DNA of 64,000 nt, from positions 124,001 through 188,000 of the forward strand of contig JBLIMV010000002.1 of NCBI GenBank assembly GCA_047638395.1, in the 5' to 3' direction. Each line of letters begins with the position of its first letter. The stretch's first letter is position 1. The stretch comes from CAXBCP01 sp047638395 (GTDB lineage: Bacteria; Pseudomonadota; Alphaproteobacteria; MPNO01; UBA830). The position numbers and the translations under genes were made by a program. Of the stretch, positions 8,737 through 17,978 are shown piece by piece. A model generated the notes under the pieces. It was not told where the DNA came from, ran no database searches, and saw only the letters and a list, made by a program, of their open reading frames with translations.

Positions 8737-9603
8737 GTGACCGCCCCCGCCAACAACACCCTGCGCGGCATCGGCTTTATGCTGATCGCCGTTACGGTGT
8801 GGGCGACGATGATGATCCTCGTCAAAGCGCTGTCCGCCGAGTACACGTCGTTCCAGATATTGTTTATCCGCACGCTGTTCGGCCTGGCCCTGCTGGCACC
8901 GATGCTGCGGCGGAATGGCTTTTCAACACTGAAAACGCAACGCCTGCAGCTGCATATGGGCCGCGCCGTGTTTGCCTATTTCGGCATGCTGGGGCTGTTT
9001 ATCGGCCTGGGTGAAATCCCCATTGCCGAGGTCGTCTCACTCAGCTTTACCCAGCCGATTTTTATCTTTCTGCTGGCGGCCGTGCTTCTGGGCGAAAAAT
9101 TCAACCGTGTCCGGATGGTGGCGATTGTCGGCGGGTTTACAGGTGTGCTCATCCTGCTGCGTCCCGGGTTTTCCGAGATCGGGTTTGGTGCCGCGGTCGT
9201 CCTCGGCGGGGCGGTTTCCTATGCGTGTTCCAATGTCTGCATCAAGAAACTGATGACAACGGAAAGCGTCACTTCCACGACAATATGGGTGAACATCCTG
9301 ATGTGCCCGCTGGCGGGTATCCCGGCGGCGTTCTACTGGGTGACGCCGACCCTGCCCGATCTGGCTCTACTGGCCGGTGTCGGGCTGACCGGCACAGCCG
9401 GCATCTGGTTTATCTCGCGCGCGTATGCCGCGGCAGACATGAGTGCTGTGGTCCCGTTCGATTTTCTGCGCCTGCCGATCGTTGCGACCGCCGGATGGCT
9501 CTGGTTCGGTGAGACCACGGATGTATGGACATTCGCCGGCGCCGTTGTGATTTTTGCCAGCACATATGCGCTTGCACGATCCGAAGCACGTAGACGGGCT
9601 TAA
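8737..9603 (+). CDS. DMT-superfamily transporter (EamA family), second copy
   Basis: A 288-residue protein of about ten helices in two EamA repeats; VLILLRPGFSEIGFGA and the closing VWTFAGAVVIFASTYALARS match the family. It starts with GTG, 22 bases after the GST stop. It shares the general plan of the protein at 5140-5991 but is clearly diverged from it. The substrate is unknown; the GST context hints at export of a conjugate or metabolite, which is speculation. Confidence 0.87.
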   Translation: MTAPANNTLRGIGFMLIAVTVWATMMILVKALSAEYTSFQILFIRTLFGLALLAPMLRRNGFSTLKTQRLQLHMGRAVFAYFGMLGLFIGLGEIPIAEVVSLSFTQPIFIFLLAAVLLGEKFNRVRMVAIVGGFTGVLILLRPGFSEIGFGAAVVLGGAVSYACSNVCIKKLMTTESVTSTTIWVNILMCPLAGIPAAFYWVTPTLPDLALLAGVGLTGTAGIWFISRAYAAADMSAVVPFDFLRLPIVATAGWLWFGETTDVWTFAGAVVIFASTYALARSEARRRA

Positions 9604-9649
9604 GAGAAGCATTGCGGAACCGCGCAGGAGAATGCGGTAATGTCGTCCT

Positions 9650-12310
9650 ATGGCATCCCCAAACAACGATCCGGAAACGCCCGCAACATCTGTCGGTCGA
9701 GAAACGCGCAGACGCGGCTGGCTGCGGTGGATCGCGGCAATTGGCGGCGTCATCGTCATCGTCGTTTTAGCCACGTTCTACTGGCGTATACCGCTGGCGA
9801 ATACGGCACTTGAATTCGGTCTTGGCCGCGCGGGCATTCACAATGCCAAAGTGACGATCACCGCGCTGTCGGCGTCGCAAATCCGCCTCACAGACCTCCG
9901 CCTGGGTGATGCGATAGAGATTAAGACGATGAACGCGGCATTCGATCTGTCGCATTTGCCGGGAAACCCCGTCACGCGCGTTACGGTCGACGGCGTCCGC
10001 GCCGATTTGGCAGGCGTGCGGCGCGAATTGGCGAAGATGTCGCCAGACAGGACGGAACCTGACGGTGCTGACACCGCACCGCCACCGACAATCCGGTCCC
10101 TGCTCACCCAGATGGCGGAGCTGCCGGACATCACGGTTCGGAACATTTCCCTGAAATACGGCGATGCAAACGGGCTCGTTACGGCCATCGGATCGATCCA
10201 TGCGGCAAGGACGAACATTGGCGCCTATGACATCCGCGTCGGGATGGAACTTTCCGGCAATATCGACGGCACGACGCATGCCATCGTAATTGACGGCACG
10301 ACCAACCTCGCAGCGGAATCGGCCACCATAGATATCCGGGCGAAGACGAACGAGGGCGCATTGGCCGGCGCCATAGAAGCACGCGCCGATCTATCATCCG
10401 ATCCGGCGATATTCAAAGCAACAACGCGCCTGGAAACCGACGATTTCGCCACGCTGGCGGCCCTGATGCCCGGTCTTGAGGCCGCAGGCGGCAGCCTGAA
10501 GATCAAGGCCGAGACACTATCACCGCTGGCGTTCGGTCTCGATACACCGCTTGGCCTGCCCGCCGTGGCGGCCGCCCTGCGAAAATCCGGCAACGACGGT
10601 ATTCGTTTTGAGGCGGTTCTTGCAGACGCATCCTACGGGGAGCGGGTCAGGGGAATCGACGGCACCGTCACTGCTGACCTTCGCAGCCTGACCGATGCCA
10701 ATGACCAACTGGAAGCGAACGGAAACCTGTCCTTCCGCGCCGATAAGGCCGGAACGGCCGATGTCTCGGTCAAGAACGCCTCGGTAACAGGCGCATACCG
10801 TCTGCGGCACACCAAAAATGCGCTGACGCTTTTCTTCCCCGAAGGAATGCGCGTGGCCGCCGCACAGGTATCATCCGGAGACGGCGCGGTTTCGGTCGCG
10901 CCGCTGAACGTCACACTGAATGTGGAACGCGCCCGGATACGCGGGTTTGCGCGAGGTGGACGCCCTCAGGCCGATGCCTTGTTGCGACTGACACTCGGTG
11001 CGACACGGCTGAGCCTCATGGGCAAACCGGACAAACGACATTTCAACCTCGCGCCGCTGGTTCTCCGGCTGACAGGAACGGTTGACGATAACGGCGACCT
11101 GCAGGCGCGGATTCAGGCGCCAAGGCTGTCGGTCACCGAAAAAGCCCGGGCAGCGGCCATCGACGGGCTCGATATCGCGATCAAACGTGCGGATGCAGGT
11201 GTGACGAGCAGGCTGCGCGGCCGCGTATCGGCGATGGAGGACGGCAATCCCCTCCTCCATCCGACACCGTTGGAGGCCGATCTCTCGCTCAAACGGGATA
11301 CGCTGACGTTCAACACCAAGGCGGTACTTCCGGGTACTGCCGCCGCCACGGCGACGGGACGGCACAACCTCTCAACCGGCCGGGGAAATGCCGTGCTGAC
11401 GGTTCCTGCCTTCCGGATGACACCCGGCGGCGGGGAATTTCGCGCACTCGCGCCGTCGGTTTCCAAGATCGATGTCCAGTCCGGCACCGTTCGCGCCAAT
11501 GCCAAAATTGGCTGGACGGCGAAAAGTGTCGATGGCACCGGCAGCATTGCCATCGATGCATTGAATTTCACGGATTCTTCGTCCGGCACCACCGTGCAGG
11601 GTCTGACCGCAGATATCCGGTTGGACAGAATTAACCCGCCGCGCACGGGCGCAGGTCAGATCGTGCGGGTGAAGCGCATCGCCGCCGGTGTCGCGCTGAC
11701 AGACCTTTTGCTGCAATTCGCCCTGATCGAAGGGACTACCAAGGCGGTTCCCGCGGTGAAGATCGAGACGTTCCGAACCAAATTCGCGGGTGGAATTCTG
11801 GGTGTCACGCCGACGATTATCGATTCCGAAGCAGGTACTATGCGGGCGACAGCAAAGGTTGAACGTGTCGACCTGGCCGCGCTGCTCTCAGCGGTCGGGC
11901 TCGACAATATTTCAGGGACGGGCCGATTGAACGGTCTCATACCGGTCACGACGGCAGGCGATGCGGTAGCAATTACGGGCGGAAGGCTCGCCGCCTCCGG
12001 GCCCGGCACACTCCGCATTCGCTCCGAGGCGGCAAAGAGGGCGCTGTCGCAAGGCGGCGCGGAGGTAACGCTGATGCTGAGCGCGCTGGAGGACTTCCGC
12101 TATGAGACGCTGACACTGGACATCGAAAAGAAACTTGCGGGTCAGGGCAGCGTCGTGCTGCGGACACGGGGCCAGAACCCGGCTGTGCGCGATGGCCAGC
12201 CTTTCGTCATCAACCTCACACTCACCGGCAATGTAGACGGTCTCGCGGCGGTGCTGGCACAGGCACTTCAGTTGCCGGGAGGTCTGGTTCGCACTATGCT
12301 GGCAAAATAA
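9650..12310 (+). CDS. ydbH: YdbH-family intermembrane phospholipid transport protein
   Basis: An 886-residue AsmA-like protein. A single N-terminal membrane segment (about residues 23-42, IAAIGGVIVIVVLATFYW) anchors a long, strand-rich periplasmic body. In the AsmA/TamB/YhdP/YdbH family such bodies form hydrophobic grooves carrying phospholipids from the inner to the outer membrane. Identification rests on the overall pattern, on the C-terminal segment (AVAITGGRLAASGPGTLRIR; QNPAVRDGQPFVINLTLTGN), and above all on the ynbE and ydbL genes directly downstream. No good ribosome site precedes the ATG; AGGAG at 9626-9630 instead leads a three-codon frame (ATG CGG TAA). Confidence 0.85.
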   Translation: MASPNNDPETPATSVGRETRRRGWLRWIAAIGGVIVIVVLATFYWRIPLANTALEFGLGRAGIHNAKVTITALSASQIRLTDLRLGDAIEIKTMNAAFDLSHLPGNPVTRVTVDGVRADLAGVRRELAKMSPDRTEPDGADTAPPPTIRSLLTQMAELPDITVRNISLKYGDANGLVTAIGSIHAARTNIGAYDIRVGMELSGNIDGTTHAIVIDGTTNLAAESATIDIRAKTNEGALAGAIEARADLSSDPAIFKATTRLETDDFATLAALMPGLEAAGGSLKIKAETLSPLAFGLDTPLGLPAVAAALRKSGNDGIRFEAVLADASYGERVRGIDGTVTADLRSLTDANDQLEANGNLSFRADKAGTADVSVKNASVTGAYRLRHTKNALTLFFPEGMRVAAAQVSSGDGAVSVAPLNVTLNVERARIRGFARGGRPQADALLRLTLGATRLSLMGKPDKRHFNLAPLVLRLTGTVDDNGDLQARIQAPRLSVTEKARAAAIDGLDIAIKRADAGVTSRLRGRVSAMEDGNPLLHPTPLEADLSLKRDTLTFNTKAVLPGTAAATATGRHNLSTGRGNAVLTVPAFRMTPGGGEFRALAPSVSKIDVQSGTVRANAKIGWTAKSVDGTGSIAIDALNFTDSSSGTTVQGLTADIRLDRINPPRTGAGQIVRVKRIAAGVALTDLLLQFALIEGTTKAVPAVKIETFRTKFAGGILGVTPTIIDSEAGTMRATAKVERVDLAALLSAVGLDNISGTGRLNGLIPVTTAGDAVAITGGRLAASGPGTLRIRSEAAKRALSQGGAEVTLMLSALEDFRYETLTLDIEKKLAGQGSVVLRTRGQNPAVRDGQPFVINLTLTGNVDGLAAVLAQALQLPGGLVRTMLAK

Positions 12311-12327
12311 ATCCGAGGGTAGAAATA

Positions 12328-12543
12328 GTGTCGATATTAGATACAAAGACCGCGCGAAAAGTGTTGATTTGCGCGGCCCTTAGCGGCGCCCTGATCGGCG
12401 CCGGCTGCACACCGACCGTTCAGGTGACAGCACCAAAAGAACCGATCACCATCAATCTCAACATCAAGCTGGATGCCGAAGTCCGCGTGAAGTTGGAGGA
12501 ATCGGCTCAAAAAGACATCAAAAGCAATCCGGGGCTGTTCTGA
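12328..12543 (+). CDS. ynbE: YnbE-family lipoprotein
   Basis: A 71-residue protein with a GTG start. An N-terminal signal segment ends in a lipobox (LIGAGC, Cys at about residue 27). The remainder, TPTVQVTAPKEPITINLNIKLDAEVRVKL, is the typical YnbE core. In E. coli ynbE lies between ydbH and ydbL, and YnbE is thought to act with YdbH at the outer membrane. It sits 17 bases after ydbH and overlaps the next start by one base. Confidence 0.92.
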   Translation: MSILDTKTARKVLICAALSGALIGAGCTPTVQVTAPKEPITINLNIKLDAEVRVKLEESAQKDIKSNPGLF

Positions 12544-12878
12544 TGATGCGCACGCTTACATTTATTCTGACATTTTTCGCCCTCACCGCGATGGTCGGCG
12601 CGGGCCCTGCTCAGGCCGCCTCGCTCGGCGAGCTCCGCGCAAGCGGCGCCATTGGCGAGCGCCATGACGGCTTTACCATGGTCCGCAACAACGCCCCCGG
12701 TGCCGCTGAAGTCGTGGCAACGGTCAATGCCCAGCGTCGCAATATTTACCAGACCCGCGCGGCGCAGCAGAAAACATCCGTTGCGGCTGTCGGCGCGGTT
12801 TATGCGTCGCAGATTTTTGCGAACGCAGCGCCCGGCACATGGTTTCTGACGGCAGACGGGGCCTGGCGCCAGAAATAG
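12543..12878 (+). CDS. ydbL: YdbL-family periplasmic protein (DUF1318)
   Basis: A 111-residue protein with a clear signal peptide (hydrophobic run, cleavage probably after AQA near residue 25) and the DUF1318 body: GELRASGAIGERHDGF, then VNAQRRNIYQTRAAQ. Its start overlaps the stop of ynbE by one base (TGATG), which indicates translational coupling. E. coli YdbL is reported to modulate the YdbH/YnbE pair. This is the last gene of the operon. Confidence 0.92.
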   Translation: MMRTLTFILTFFALTAMVGAGPAQAASLGELRASGAIGERHDGFTMVRNNAPGAAEVVATVNAQRRNIYQTRAAQQKTSVAAVGAVYASQIFANAAPGTWFLTADGAWRQK

Positions 12879-12899
12879 CAGTGCTATTTGGCTAGCCGG

Positions 12900-12929
12900 C
12901 CCGAATCCGAGCGCCGGAATCGGGCTTTA
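12900..12929. terminator. Hairpin between convergent ydbL and the HpaB-type gene
   Basis: GCCCGAATCC (12900-12909) pairs with GGAATCGGGC (12917-12926) with one A-A mismatch and a 7-base loop. Only three T follow on the plus strand. The position between two convergent stops (12878 and 12935) supports a terminator, but the short T-run makes it weak. Confidence 0.5.
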
Positions 12930-12934
12930 CCTAC

Positions 12935-14419
12935 CTATTCGAACTCTTCAGGAATCTCCATCGCCGCAAGTTGGCGATCGACAACCTCGTGGAATTCGTC
13001 CCACGGGGCTTCGCGGTGAGAATGGTTGCGCACCACAAAGAACGATCCCGCGTAGAATTTCTCGTAAGATGTGTGACGCCCGGCAAATTCCGATCCCACC
13101 AGGTCCCAGGCGAGGCGATACAGTTTCATCCGCTCAAAACTTTCAGCAAACGGCGTCGCCCAGAACTGCTCGAACTTTTCGCGCAGCTCGGGATTGCCCA
13201 TGACCGACACGTCGGCCGGCATCTGGAAGACACCGCCACCCATCAGTTCGCGCAGCATTTCGATGATCATCGAATGGTTTTCGGTGCACCAGTTGAGCGC
13301 CGCATACATGTATCGCCGGTTGATGGTGACGTATTCATCTGCCCCGCCATGCGCTTTCTGCGGCCAGTCCTCGGCCGCCTCGATCTGGCCGTGGATCATA
13401 CCGGCAAGCGTCGCTTCGAGCGCCGCCATGCGGCCAAGCTGGTCGGCAACGGCGGGAATCTGGTTATTCCCCGATGATTGGGTGATCCGGCTGAGCACAC
13501 CGGTCATCAGCTGCATCTTGGCCCAGAAGCGGATGTTGGATTGATGATTGCCCATCGCATGGGACGGTGTTTCAACATAAATCGCGCGCGACATTTCGGC
13601 GTTGTCGTGAACGAACACCTTTTCCCACGGCACAAAGACGTTGTCGCAGAGCACCATCGCATCGCTTTCGTCGTATTTTGCCGAAAGCGGATAATCGAAC
13701 TTGTTCCGCAGGTCCCTGCCAAACGGCTTGCGCGACCACAGCGTCAGCCCCGGCGTACCGCAAGGCACCGCACAGGTAATCGCTTCGGCTTCGCGGCCAT
13801 CGGCAATGGGGAGCAGGTTTCCGATCCACAGCTCATCGGCGTAGACACCGCCGGTGGCGAGCATCTTCATGCCTGAAATAATCACCCCGTCATCGCGCTC
13901 GTCGACGACCTTCAGGGTCGGCACCGGCATTTCTTTCTTCTGATAGAATTCCGGGTTCCGTGCACCGGCCGGCGGCAACACGGCATACGCCGCATAAATA
14001 TCGTTGCGCCGCATGTAATCGTAATGCGCCAGCAGGTTATCGCCATAGCCGGGACCGATTTTATCAAACACATCCGGCTTCATCGCGAGCCCGGTGACGA
14101 AGCTGGATACATGATCCGGCGAGCGGCCGAACAGACCGCAGGTCTCATCCGCGATGCGCTTATGGGCGCGCATGCGACGGCGCAGGTCTTCTTTGTTTTT
14201 CGGGCGCAGGTAATACATGGAGAACCGCTCGCCGTCCTCTTCATAGGACATCACATCGCGGTTGGCAGGATCGGCCTTCATGTCATAGAGCGCCGCCATG
14301 GATTTGGCGCTTTCGGCAAAGGCCGGATGGGTGGTGACGTCGTCGACCTTTTCACCGCCGATATAAACGACGCGCCCGTCGCGCAAGGATTCGAGATGTT
14401 CTTTACCGGTCTTGAGCAT
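12935..14419 (-). CDS. 4-hydroxyphenylacetate 3-hydroxylase (HpaB) family FAD monooxygenase
   Basis: A 494-residue member of the HpaB/PvcC acyl-CoA-dehydrogenase-fold family, which uses FADH2 supplied by a separate reductase to hydroxylate phenols. Landmarks: RMRAHKRIADETCGLFGRSPDH, PVPTLKVVDERDDGVIISGMKMLATGG, and DNVFVPWEKVFVHD, the usual hydroxylase core order. I considered 4-hydroxybutyryl-CoA dehydratase, which shares the fold, but its FeS-ligand cysteines are not evident. It lies 11 bases after the CoA-transferase gene, so the pair is probably one operon. No reductase adjoins; the flavin reductase at 787-1467 is a distant candidate. The substrate is unknown. Confidence 0.85.
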   Translation of the reverse strand: MLKTGKEHLESLRDGRVVYIGGEKVDDVTTHPAFAESAKSMAALYDMKADPANRDVMSYEEDGERFSMYYLRPKNKEDLRRRMRAHKRIADETCGLFGRSPDHVSSFVTGLAMKPDVFDKIGPGYGDNLLAHYDYMRRNDIYAAYAVLPPAGARNPEFYQKKEMPVPTLKVVDERDDGVIISGMKMLATGGVYADELWIGNLLPIADGREAEAITCAVPCGTPGLTLWSRKPFGRDLRNKFDYPLSAKYDESDAMVLCDNVFVPWEKVFVHDNAEMSRAIYVETPSHAMGNHQSNIRFWAKMQLMTGVLSRITQSSGNNQIPAVADQLGRMAALEATLAGMIHGQIEAAEDWPQKAHGGADEYVTINRRYMYAALNWCTENHSMIIEMLRELMGGGVFQMPADVSVMGNPELREKFEQFWATPFAESFERMKLYRLAWDLVGSEFAGRHTSYEKFYAGSFFVVRNHSHREAPWDEFHEVVDRQLAAMEIPEEFE

Positions 14420-14430
14420 TCAGGCTCTCC

Positions 14431-15645
14431 TTAAATGATGCCGCGGTCGCGGAGGTCGGCGATATCGTCGGCGGAATTGCCCGCAAGTTCACCCCAGACA
14501 TAATCGTTATGTTCGCCCAGAGCCGGTCCCGTATGGCGCACCGTTCCTTGCGTTTCGGACAGTTTCGGCGCGACGTTCTGCATGGCGATATTACCGAATT
14601 CCGGATCATCGACCCGGATAATGGCATCGCGCGCCTGGAACTGCGGGTCTTCCAGCATTTCGGGCGCGCGGTTGATCTTGCCGTTGGGGATCCCGTGCGC
14701 ATGAAGCAGTTCTTCAAGCTCGGCGACGGGGAAATCCTTCGTCCAGTCCGAAATCAGCTCGTCCAGTTCGATCTGGTTGATCCCGCGCGCACCATGGGTG
14801 GCGTAGCGTTCATCGGTTGCCAGCTCGGGGCGGCCCATCGCCTCGGCCATACGGGCCCAGACGGAATCCTGATTGGCGCCGATCACCAGCCAGATGTTTT
14901 CTTTTGTCGGATAGATGTTCGACGGCGCGATCTTCGGCAGGAACGATCCGGTGCGTTCGCGGATATAGCCGCCCGCATCGTAATCGGTGACCACGTTTTC
15001 CATCATGTTAAGGACGGATTCGAAGATCGACGCATCGATCACCTGCCCCTTGCCTGTCAGATGCACCTGATGCAACGCCATCATCGCACCGAGGCAGGCA
15101 TGGGTGGCGGCGAGCGAATCACCGATGGAAATACCGGCACGGCTCGGCGGCAAAGACGGATCGCCCGTGGTGTAGCGCAGGCCGCCCATGGCTTCACCGA
15201 TGGCGCCATACCCGGCGCGCTTCGCATAGGGTCCTGTCTGGCCGAAACCGGAAACCCGGATCATGATCAGTTTGGGATTGATCGCGGACAGATCCTCGTA
15301 ACTCAACCCCCAACGTTCCATCGTGCCGGGGCGGAAATTTTCCAGCAGGATATCCGCGCCCTCGACCAGTTTTTTGACCATCGCCTGGCCCTCCGCTTCG
15401 CGGGCATTCAACGTTGCGGACAACTTGTTGCGGCCCAGCACCGGCCAGAATAACGCCTTGCCGTGGGGTTTTTCCTTGCCCCATTCGCGCATCGGGTCAC
15501 CGATGCCGGGCTGTTCCAGCTTGATCACTTCGGCCCCGTGATCGGCCAGTAACTGGCCGCAGAACGGCCCGGCGATCATGGTGCCCATTTCGATGACGCG
15601 AATATTCGCAAGCGGCCCCGTCCGGGGGGCGGATTCAGTACCCAT
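14431..15645 (-). CDS. CaiB/BaiF family CoA transferase
   Basis: A class III CoA transferase of about 404 residues. Motifs are IEMGTMIAGPFCGQLLADHGAEVIKLE at the N-terminus, LLENFRPGTMERWGLSYEDL, and ISIGDSLAATHACLGAM, whose Asp is the usual acyl-anhydride nucleophile. These enzymes move CoA between carboxylic acids. I start at ATG 15645 (AGGGA upstream, though about 12 bases away); a GTG at 15672 would add nine residues. The HpaB-type gene follows after 11 bases, suggesting that a CoA-linked aromatic or phenolic acid is handled by the pair. Confidence 0.88.
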   Translation of the reverse strand: MGTESAPRTGPLANIRVIEMGTMIAGPFCGQLLADHGAEVIKLEQPGIGDPMREWGKEKPHGKALFWPVLGRNKLSATLNAREAEGQAMVKKLVEGADILLENFRPGTMERWGLSYEDLSAINPKLIMIRVSGFGQTGPYAKRAGYGAIGEAMGGLRYTTGDPSLPPSRAGISIGDSLAATHACLGAMMALHQVHLTGKGQVIDASIFESVLNMMENVVTDYDAGGYIRERTGSFLPKIAPSNIYPTKENIWLVIGANQDSVWARMAEAMGRPELATDERYATHGARGINQIELDELISDWTKDFPVAELEELLHAHGIPNGKINRAPEMLEDPQFQARDAIIRVDDPEFGNIAMQNVAPKLSETQGTVRHTGPALGEHNDYVWGELAGNSADDIADLRDRGII

Positions 15646-15760
15646 TCTGTTCGGATGTCCCTGTGCTGACACTATGTCTGATCATGTATCTGACCATTTG
15701 ATTTCGCGCAGGATCGCCGACGGGTCTGGACGGGTCAACCCGCGCAGGGGATAACCCCGT

Positions 15761-16987
15761 ATGGCAGACAAAAATCAATCTCAGCAGACCCAGTGGCCTA
15801 TCGTCTGGGTGGCCTTCGGCGCGGGTATCGTTGCCGCGACACATATCGGGAAATTGCCCCCTGCCATGCCCGAAATCCGCCTCGCCCTGGATGCCGGACT
15901 GGTCACCGGCGGCTGGATCGCCTCGATGATATCGTGCACCGGCTTTGCGCTGGGTCTGGTGGCCGGATCGGTCGCCGACCGGATCGGCCAGCGCCGGGTG
16001 CTGATCTTCGGGCTGCTTGCCATGACCGCGGGCAGCCTGCTCGGCGCGTTCGCGCAATCGGGCGAGGTGATGCTGGCATCCCGGTTTATCGAAGGCCTCG
16101 GCTTCACCGCGGTGACCATCACCGGCGCCGGGATGATTACCCATGTCACGGCGGACGGAGACCGCAAATGGGCGCTGGGGATCTGGTCATCCTACGTGCC
16201 GGTCGGTTTTTCGGTCATGCTGATCGCCGGGGCGCTGATCCTCGACGCCTGGGGCTGGCGCACCCTTTGGCTGATCAGCAGCGGCATCACGGTGATCTGG
16301 GCCGGGGTTGTCGTGAAAGTCACCGCCGGCTGGCGGCGGCGCCAAGGCAGCGATGTCAGCGCATCGTCGATGCTCAACAACCTCACAAAATGCCTGGCAA
16401 GCCCGGGGGCGCTACTGGCGGCCGGGTGCTTCGCGCTATATGCCGCACAGCATATTTCGATGATGGCGTGGCTGCCGAGCTATATGCGCGAAGTATATGG
16501 ATCCGGCACGCTTGTCGCGGCGGCTGTACCGGCGATAGTCCTGATGTTCAATGCCGCCGGTAACTGGTTCTCCGCCTGGGCAATGGGCCGCGGCATATCG
16601 TGCTGGTCACTGCTTGCCGTCGGCGCGATCGGCATGGGGCTGTCACAGATCGGTATTTTCGCAGGTGTGCTGCCGGATACGGCGCGGCTCGGATTCGCGG
16701 TGATGTTCGGCGTCTTTGGCGGCATGGTGCCGGCGGCGGCACTGGGCTCGGTGGCGACCTATACACCGTCCCCGTCGCAGATCGGTACCATGAACGGCCT
16801 GATGGTGATGGGCACCAATACAGGCATGCTGTTCGGGCCGCCCGCGGCGGCCGCGGTGCGCACGGCGACCGGCAACTGGAACGACGTGGTCTGGCTTATG
16901 GTCTCGCTGGCAGCCATCGGCTTCGTCCTCGCGGTTCTATCCCGCAGGCTGGAGCGACGTGCCAATGCGATCCGATTTACAGTATAA
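15761..16987 (+). CDS. MFS transporter
   Basis: A 408-residue major facilitator protein with about 12 predicted helices. The loop GSVADRIGQRRVLIFG after helix 2 is the MFS signature (D-R-x-G-x-R-R), and RRLERRA closes the C-terminus. Overall pattern resembles the CynX/NimT-type group. It is divergent from the CoA-transferase gene and 33 bases ahead of the HMG-CoA lyase-like gene, so it may import the acid that the surrounding enzymes degrade; the substrate is not identifiable. Confidence 0.85.
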   Translation: MADKNQSQQTQWPIVWVAFGAGIVAATHIGKLPPAMPEIRLALDAGLVTGGWIASMISCTGFALGLVAGSVADRIGQRRVLIFGLLAMTAGSLLGAFAQSGEVMLASRFIEGLGFTAVTITGAGMITHVTADGDRKWALGIWSSYVPVGFSVMLIAGALILDAWGWRTLWLISSGITVIWAGVVVKVTAGWRRRQGSDVSASSMLNNLTKCLASPGALLAAGCFALYAAQHISMMAWLPSYMREVYGSGTLVAAAVPAIVLMFNAAGNWFSAWAMGRGISCWSLLAVGAIGMGLSQIGIFAGVLPDTARLGFAVMFGVFGGMVPAAALGSVATYTPSPSQIGTMNGLMVMGTNTGMLFGPPAAAAVRTATGNWNDVVWLMVSLAAIGFVLAVLSRRLERRANAIRFTV

Positions 16988-17020
16988 TGCCGCAGACAAT
17001 CGACAAGAGGATTTACCGGA

Positions 17021-17941
17021 ATGACGAGCGCAACACGTAGCATTGAGATAATCGATGTCGGCCCCCGCGACGGGCTTCAGAACGAACCCGAAATTCTGGA
17101 CGTTGCGACGAAGGTCGAATTTATCGGCAAGCTGGCGGATGCGGGTATCCGCCGGATGGAGGCCGTGAGCTTCGTCAATCCGAAGCGTGTCCCGCAGATG
17201 GCGGAGGCCGAAGAGGTTCTCGCCGCCCTGCCCGGGGATGACGGCGTCACCTATATCGGGCTTGTGCTCAACCGCCGCGGCCTCGACCGCGCATTGGAAG
17301 CGGGCTGCAAGGAAGTAAACTACGCGCTCGTCGCCTCAGATGTTTTCAGCCAGAAAAATCAGGGCACCACAATCGAGCAGGCGGTCGACGTCTATCACGA
17401 GATCGCCGCCGAAGCCAAAGCCGCCAATGTACGCTGTTCATTGACGATTTCGACGGCCTTTGGCTGTCCGTTCCAGGGTGAAGTGCCGCCTGAGCGGGTG
17501 ATTGGCCTGGTTGAGCGCTGTGCCGGCGACGATACGTTCGAAATCGCGCTTGCCGATACCATCGGCTGCGCCGTGCCGAGCCAGGTTGCCGACCTGTTTG
17601 GCGCCGTGATGGAGATTGCCCCCACCGCGCGGTTCCGTGCGCATTTCCATAACACCCGCAACACCGGGCTCGCCAATTGCTATGCCGCGGTCGAAGCGGG
17701 CGTACAGTCGATCGATGCGTCCGCCGGCGGTATCGGTGGTTGCCCCTTTGCACCACGGGCGACGGGCAATGTGCCGACCGAAGACCTGATCTACATGCTG
17801 GACCGCATGGGAATCGAGACGGGTGTGGATATCGACAAGCTGATTGCCGCCGGTGACTGGATCGGCGAGCAACTTGGTCATGCCACGCCGGCGATGATCG
17901 GCAAGGCCGGCGTTTTCCCCCCTGCGGAGCTACGTGCCTGA
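17021..17941 (+). CDS. Hydroxymethylglutaryl-CoA lyase family protein
   Basis: A 306-residue TIM-barrel lyase. Motifs are IIDVGPRDGLQNEP at the N-terminus, the family signature STAFGCPFQGEV, the metal-binding HFHNTRNTG, and the G-loop GIGGCPFAPRATGN with the catalytic Cys. HMG-CoA lyase splits HMG-CoA to acetyl-CoA and acetoacetate in leucine breakdown. Relatives act on other 3-hydroxy-3-methylacyl-CoAs, and no other leucine genes are nearby, so the real substrate may differ. Its neighbours are an MFS transporter and a CoA transferase. Confidence 0.88.
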   Translation: MTSATRSIEIIDVGPRDGLQNEPEILDVATKVEFIGKLADAGIRRMEAVSFVNPKRVPQMAEAEEVLAALPGDDGVTYIGLVLNRRGLDRALEAGCKEVNYALVASDVFSQKNQGTTIEQAVDVYHEIAAEAKAANVRCSLTISTAFGCPFQGEVPPERVIGLVERCAGDDTFEIALADTIGCAVPSQVADLFGAVMEIAPTARFRAHFHNTRNTGLANCYAAVEAGVQSIDASAGGIGGCPFAPRATGNVPTEDLIYMLDRMGIETGVDIDKLIAAGDWIGEQLGHATPAMIGKAGVFPPAELRA

Positions 17942-17978
17942 CGTTCAAGCGCCGTACGTGACGGGCAGAATCTGCTGG

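Noticed and set aside
12935..14419. 4-hydroxybutyryl-CoA dehydratase
   Set aside because: It shares the HpaB-type fold, but the FeS-cluster cysteines of the dehydratase are not visible; monooxygenase fits better.
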